Part shown: in pieces, positions 6,436-8,211 of the stretch | How the letters are laid out: every line of letters begins with the position of its first letter | Numbering within the stretch: the first letter of the stretch is position 1 | From: Acidobacteriota bacterium | GTDB lineage: Bacteria > Acidobacteriota > Thermoanaerobaculia > Gp7-AA8 | Assembly: GCA_003223695.1 (NCBI GenBank) | Contig: QHVY01000018.1 | Coordinates: 1 to 8,211, forward strand | Length of the DNA: 8,211 nucleotides | Direction of reading: 5' to 3' | Program-made: the position numbers and the translations under genes | The notes under the pieces: generated by a model | Databases searched by the model: none | Told to the model about the DNA's origin: nothing | What the model saw: the letters and a program-made list of their open reading frames with translations, nothing else

Positions 6436-6507
6436 GTTGTCAGTGGTCAGTTGTCAGTTGTCGGTGGGAGCGCCTCTCCTGACAACCGACAACCGACAAC
6501 CGACAAC
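6436..6507 (+). repeat. Mirrored heptamer array, epsilon-kinase junction
   Basis: The left arm is four 7-base units at 6436-6463: GTTGTCA, GTGGTCA, GTTGTCA and GTTGTCG. A 16-base loop (6464-6479) follows. The right arm is four units at 6480-6507: TGACAAC and three CGACAAC. The arms are reverse complements at 23 of 28 positions. The design (7-base unit, three or four copies per arm, short GC-rich loop, placed just before a start codon) is the same as at 4474-4535, although the unit sequence differs (GTTGTCR versus GTTSGCC). A transcript hairpin here could separate the ATP synthase genes from the two-component genes, but no U-tract follows. Confidence 0.85.
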
Positions 6508-6511
6508 TCCT

Positions 6512-7177
6512 ATGGAGCCGTGGCTCGAGAAGTTCGCGCGCGCGAATTTTCTCCGCAGCGCCGACACGGCGCACGATCTAAAGACGCCGCTGAATGTCGC
6601 GGTGTTGAACCTCGAGCTTCTGCGCATGCGCGTGGCGAAGCTGGCGGAATCGAGCGGCGACGAAAAAATCGCCAATTACGCAGCAGCCATTGAAACCGAG
6701 CTGCGCCGTATGGCGCGAATCTTCGATGTCTTCTTCCTGCTCTCCACTCCGCCGAAGGGCGAGGGTGAGCCGCCGCTGGTCGATGTCGCGCCGTTGTGCG
6801 CCGAGGCGGCAAGTGCGGCGGATAAGGAATTCCAGATCAGTACGCCGACCTTCGTCCGCGCGCACGAGTCCAGAATTCGACAGGCGCTGAAGATGTTCTT
6901 CGAGGGAGCGACGAAGATTTTCAAGGCAGACGACTGCACGATTGTGATTGAACGATCGAACGAGCGTCTGCATCTTCTGATGTCCGGCCGCGTGGCCGAA
7001 AGTGATTTCGAACTGACCAAAATTTTCAAGTTCTACTACACGGACCCGGCTGGCAATCCGGATCTCTCGCTGGCGGCGGCGCGGTTGATCGCCGAGACGT
7101 ACGGCGGAGAGCTGAATGCCACTCAGGAACATGATAAGGTGACACTACGGTTCTCTCTACCGCTGGGAGATCAATGA
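6512..7177 (+). CDS. Histidine-kinase-like protein with intact His box and degenerate ATP-binding domain
   Basis: This 221-residue soluble protein has no membrane segment and no sensor domain. Residues 20-40 (AHDLKTPLNVAVLNLELLRMR) form a clear HisKA box with phosphoacceptor candidate H21. The second dimerisation helix is near residues 55-78. The C-terminal half (about 90-218) has the outline of a HATPase_c fold. However, the N-box is replaced (RIRQALKMFFEGATKIF, no conserved Asn), no DxGxG G1 box is visible, and the G2 glycine run reads GNPDLSLAAARLIAETYGGEL. ATP binding is therefore doubtful. The layout, with His near the N-terminus and a degenerate ATPase-like domain, resembles ChpT/Spo0B-type histidine phosphotransferases, though sequence membership is not shown. 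Its stop overlaps the start of the downstream response regulator (ATGA), so that regulator is the likely partner. ATG 6512 is chosen. An in-frame upstream TTG at 6437 would only translate the repeat array. No clear Shine-Dalgarno precedes ATG 6512. Confidence 0.8.
   Translation: MEPWLEKFARANFLRSADTAHDLKTPLNVAVLNLELLRMRVAKLAESSGDEKIANYAAAIETELRRMARIFDVFFLLSTPPKGEGEPPLVDVAPLCAEAASAADKEFQISTPTFVRAHESRIRQALKMFFEGATKIFKADDCTIVIERSNERLHLLMSGRVAESDFELTKIFKFYYTDPAGNPDLSLAAARLIAETYGGELNATQEHDKVTLRFSLPLGDQ
7165..7170 (+). promoter_or_regulatory. Ribosome binding site of the response regulator
   Basis: GGGAGA lies 3 bases before ATG 7174, inside the last codons of the kinase-like gene. With the 4-base ATGA overlap it supports coupled translation of the two signalling proteins. 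Confidence 0.6.
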
Positions 7178-8211
7178 AGCGAGTCCTGATTGTTGACGAC
7201 GATCGCGCGACAAGCGCGGGCATGGCCGACGTCGTTGAGGAGTGGGGCTACGAGGTCGAGGTGGCCGACACCGTCAAGGCTGGCTGGGCCGCCGTATCCA
7301 AGCTCGTGCCGGATGTGGCGATCGTCGATCTGAAACTTCCCGATGGTTCGGGACTCGACCTTCTGCACAAGATCAAAGAGACCTATCCCGATGTGTCCGT
7401 GGTGATCCTCACCGGACATGCGACCGTCGATTCCGCAGTCAAGGCGCTGAAGGTCGGCGCCGAAGATTACGTGACGAAGCCGGTGGATCTGCCTCGCCTG
7501 CAAGTCATTCTCACCACCGTCGAAGACAAGCAACTGATGAAGCAGGAGATTCTCGAGCTGCGCCGTCAGTTGCAGAAGATGGGTGCATTGGGACACCTCG
7601 TCGGAAAGTCGCGTTCTATGCAGCGGCTGTTCGAAGAAGTGGAGATGGTGGCCAATACCGACGCTGGAATCTTCATCGTCGGCGAGTCGGGATCGGGAAA
7701 AGAAGTCGTGGCCAACACGATTCACACACTCTCTCGTCGGAAGAACAAACCATTCATCGCTTTCAACTGCGGCGCGATCTCACCGACGCTGATCGAGTCG
7801 GAAATCTTCGGCCATGAGAAGGGCGCCTTCACGAACGCCATCAAACGTCGTGAGGGCTACTTCGAGCTGGCGAAGGGCGGCACGGTATTTCTTGATGAGA
7901 TTACCGAGATGCCGATCGAGCTGCAGGTGAAGCTACTGCGCGTGCTCGAAGAGGGACGATTCCGCCGCGTCGGCGGGAACGAGGAAATCAATATCGACGC
8001 GCGCATTATCGCTGCCTCGAACCGCGATCCGCAAAAGGCGATCGCCGACGGCAAACTCCGGGAAGATCTCTACTACCGCTTGAACGTTTTCCCGATCGAG
8101 GTCCCGCCGCTTCGAGAGCGACTCGAGGACATTCCTCTCTTCGCGCACTTCTTTCTGCAGAAGCTGAATGAGACAGAAGAGAAGAAAGTCGACAATATCG
8201 AGCCGGACTTC
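7174..8211 (+). CDS. Sigma-54-dependent NtrC-family response regulator (C-terminus cut by window end)
   Basis: The window holds 346 residues with no stop. Such proteins usually reach about 440-480 residues and end in a Fis-type DNA-binding domain, which lies outside. Residues 1-115 are a receiver domain: acidic pocket D8/D9/D10, phosphoacceptor D52 (AIVDLKLPDG), T80 and K102 (TKP). The sigma-54-interacting AAA+ domain starts near residue 142 (LVGKSRSM). Walker A is GESGSGKE (170-177), Walker B GGTVFLDE (235-242), sensor I ASNRD (281-285) and the arginine region REDLYYRLNVFP. The sigma-54 contact loop reads GAFTNA (217-222) rather than GAFTGA. The protein should activate RNA polymerase-sigma-54 promoters by ATP hydrolysis once phosphorylated at D52. 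Its start overlaps the kinase-like gene upstream. Target promoters cannot be read from this window. Confidence 0.96.
   Translation, partial: MKRVLIVDDDRATSAGMADVVEEWGYEVEVADTVKAGWAAVSKLVPDVAIVDLKLPDGSGLDLLHKIKETYPDVSVVILTGHATVDSAVKALKVGAEDYVTKPVDLPRLQVILTTVEDKQLMKQEILELRRQLQKMGALGHLVGKSRSMQRLFEEVEMVANTDAGIFIVGESGSGKEVVANTIHTLSRRKNKPFIAFNCGAISPTLIESEIFGHEKGAFTNAIKRREGYFELAKGGTVFLDEITEMPIELQVKLLRVLEEGRFRRVGGNEEINIDARIIAASNRDPQKAIADGKLREDLYYRLNVFPIEVPPLRERLEDIPLFAHFFLQKLNETEEKKVDNIEPDF

Noticed and set aside
6437..6511. TTG 6437 as an upstream start of the kinase-like gene
   Set aside because: The added 25 residues are only a translation of the heptamer array and its loop. ATG 6512 starts just before the His box region and needs no repeat-encoded protein.

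Overview
This window carries most of an F-type ATP synthase operon from a moderately GC-rich Gram-negative-type bacterium. The two different stalk subunits (b' and b), the signal-peptide-bearing b subunit and the short intergenic tandem repeats suggest an uncultured soil lineage such as Acidobacteriota. Gemmatimonadota or Verrucomicrobiota remain possible. No rRNA or lineage-specific marker is present, so this placement is an inference.

Layout. On the minus strand, positions 1-324 hold the first 108 codons of a cysteine-cluster protein (YkgJ-like), cut by the window edge. Positions 325-373 are a compact double-hairpin (REP-like) repeat in the divergent intergenic region. On the plus strand, tightly packed genes follow: atpF' (b', 455-889), atpF (b, 886-1539), atpH (delta, 1536-2069), atpA (alpha, 2076-3617), atpG (gamma, 3617-4471), atpD (beta, 4546-5994) and atpC (epsilon, 6001-6420). 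They are followed by a small cytoplasmic histidine-kinase-like protein (6512-7177) and a sigma-54-dependent response regulator (7174 onward, cut by the window end). No tRNA, rRNA, CRISPR array or insertion sequence was seen.

How the genes work together. The seven atp genes encode the whole F1 sector (alpha, beta, gamma, delta, epsilon) plus the b/b' peripheral stalk. The proton channel subunits a (atpB) and c (atpE) are not upstream, where a divergent unrelated gene sits, so they must be encoded elsewhere. Several junctions overlap by 1-4 bases, which points to translational coupling. Only two junctions are loose, gamma-beta and epsilon-kinase. Each holds the same kind of element: inverted arrays of 7-base tandem repeats.

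The most unusual parts are three. The histidine-kinase-like protein keeps a textbook phosphoacceptor His box but lacks recognisable ATP-binding boxes, so it may be a phosphotransferase rather than a kinase. Its partner NtrC-type regulator has GAFTNA in place of GAFTGA. The third is the pair of mirrored heptamer arrays.
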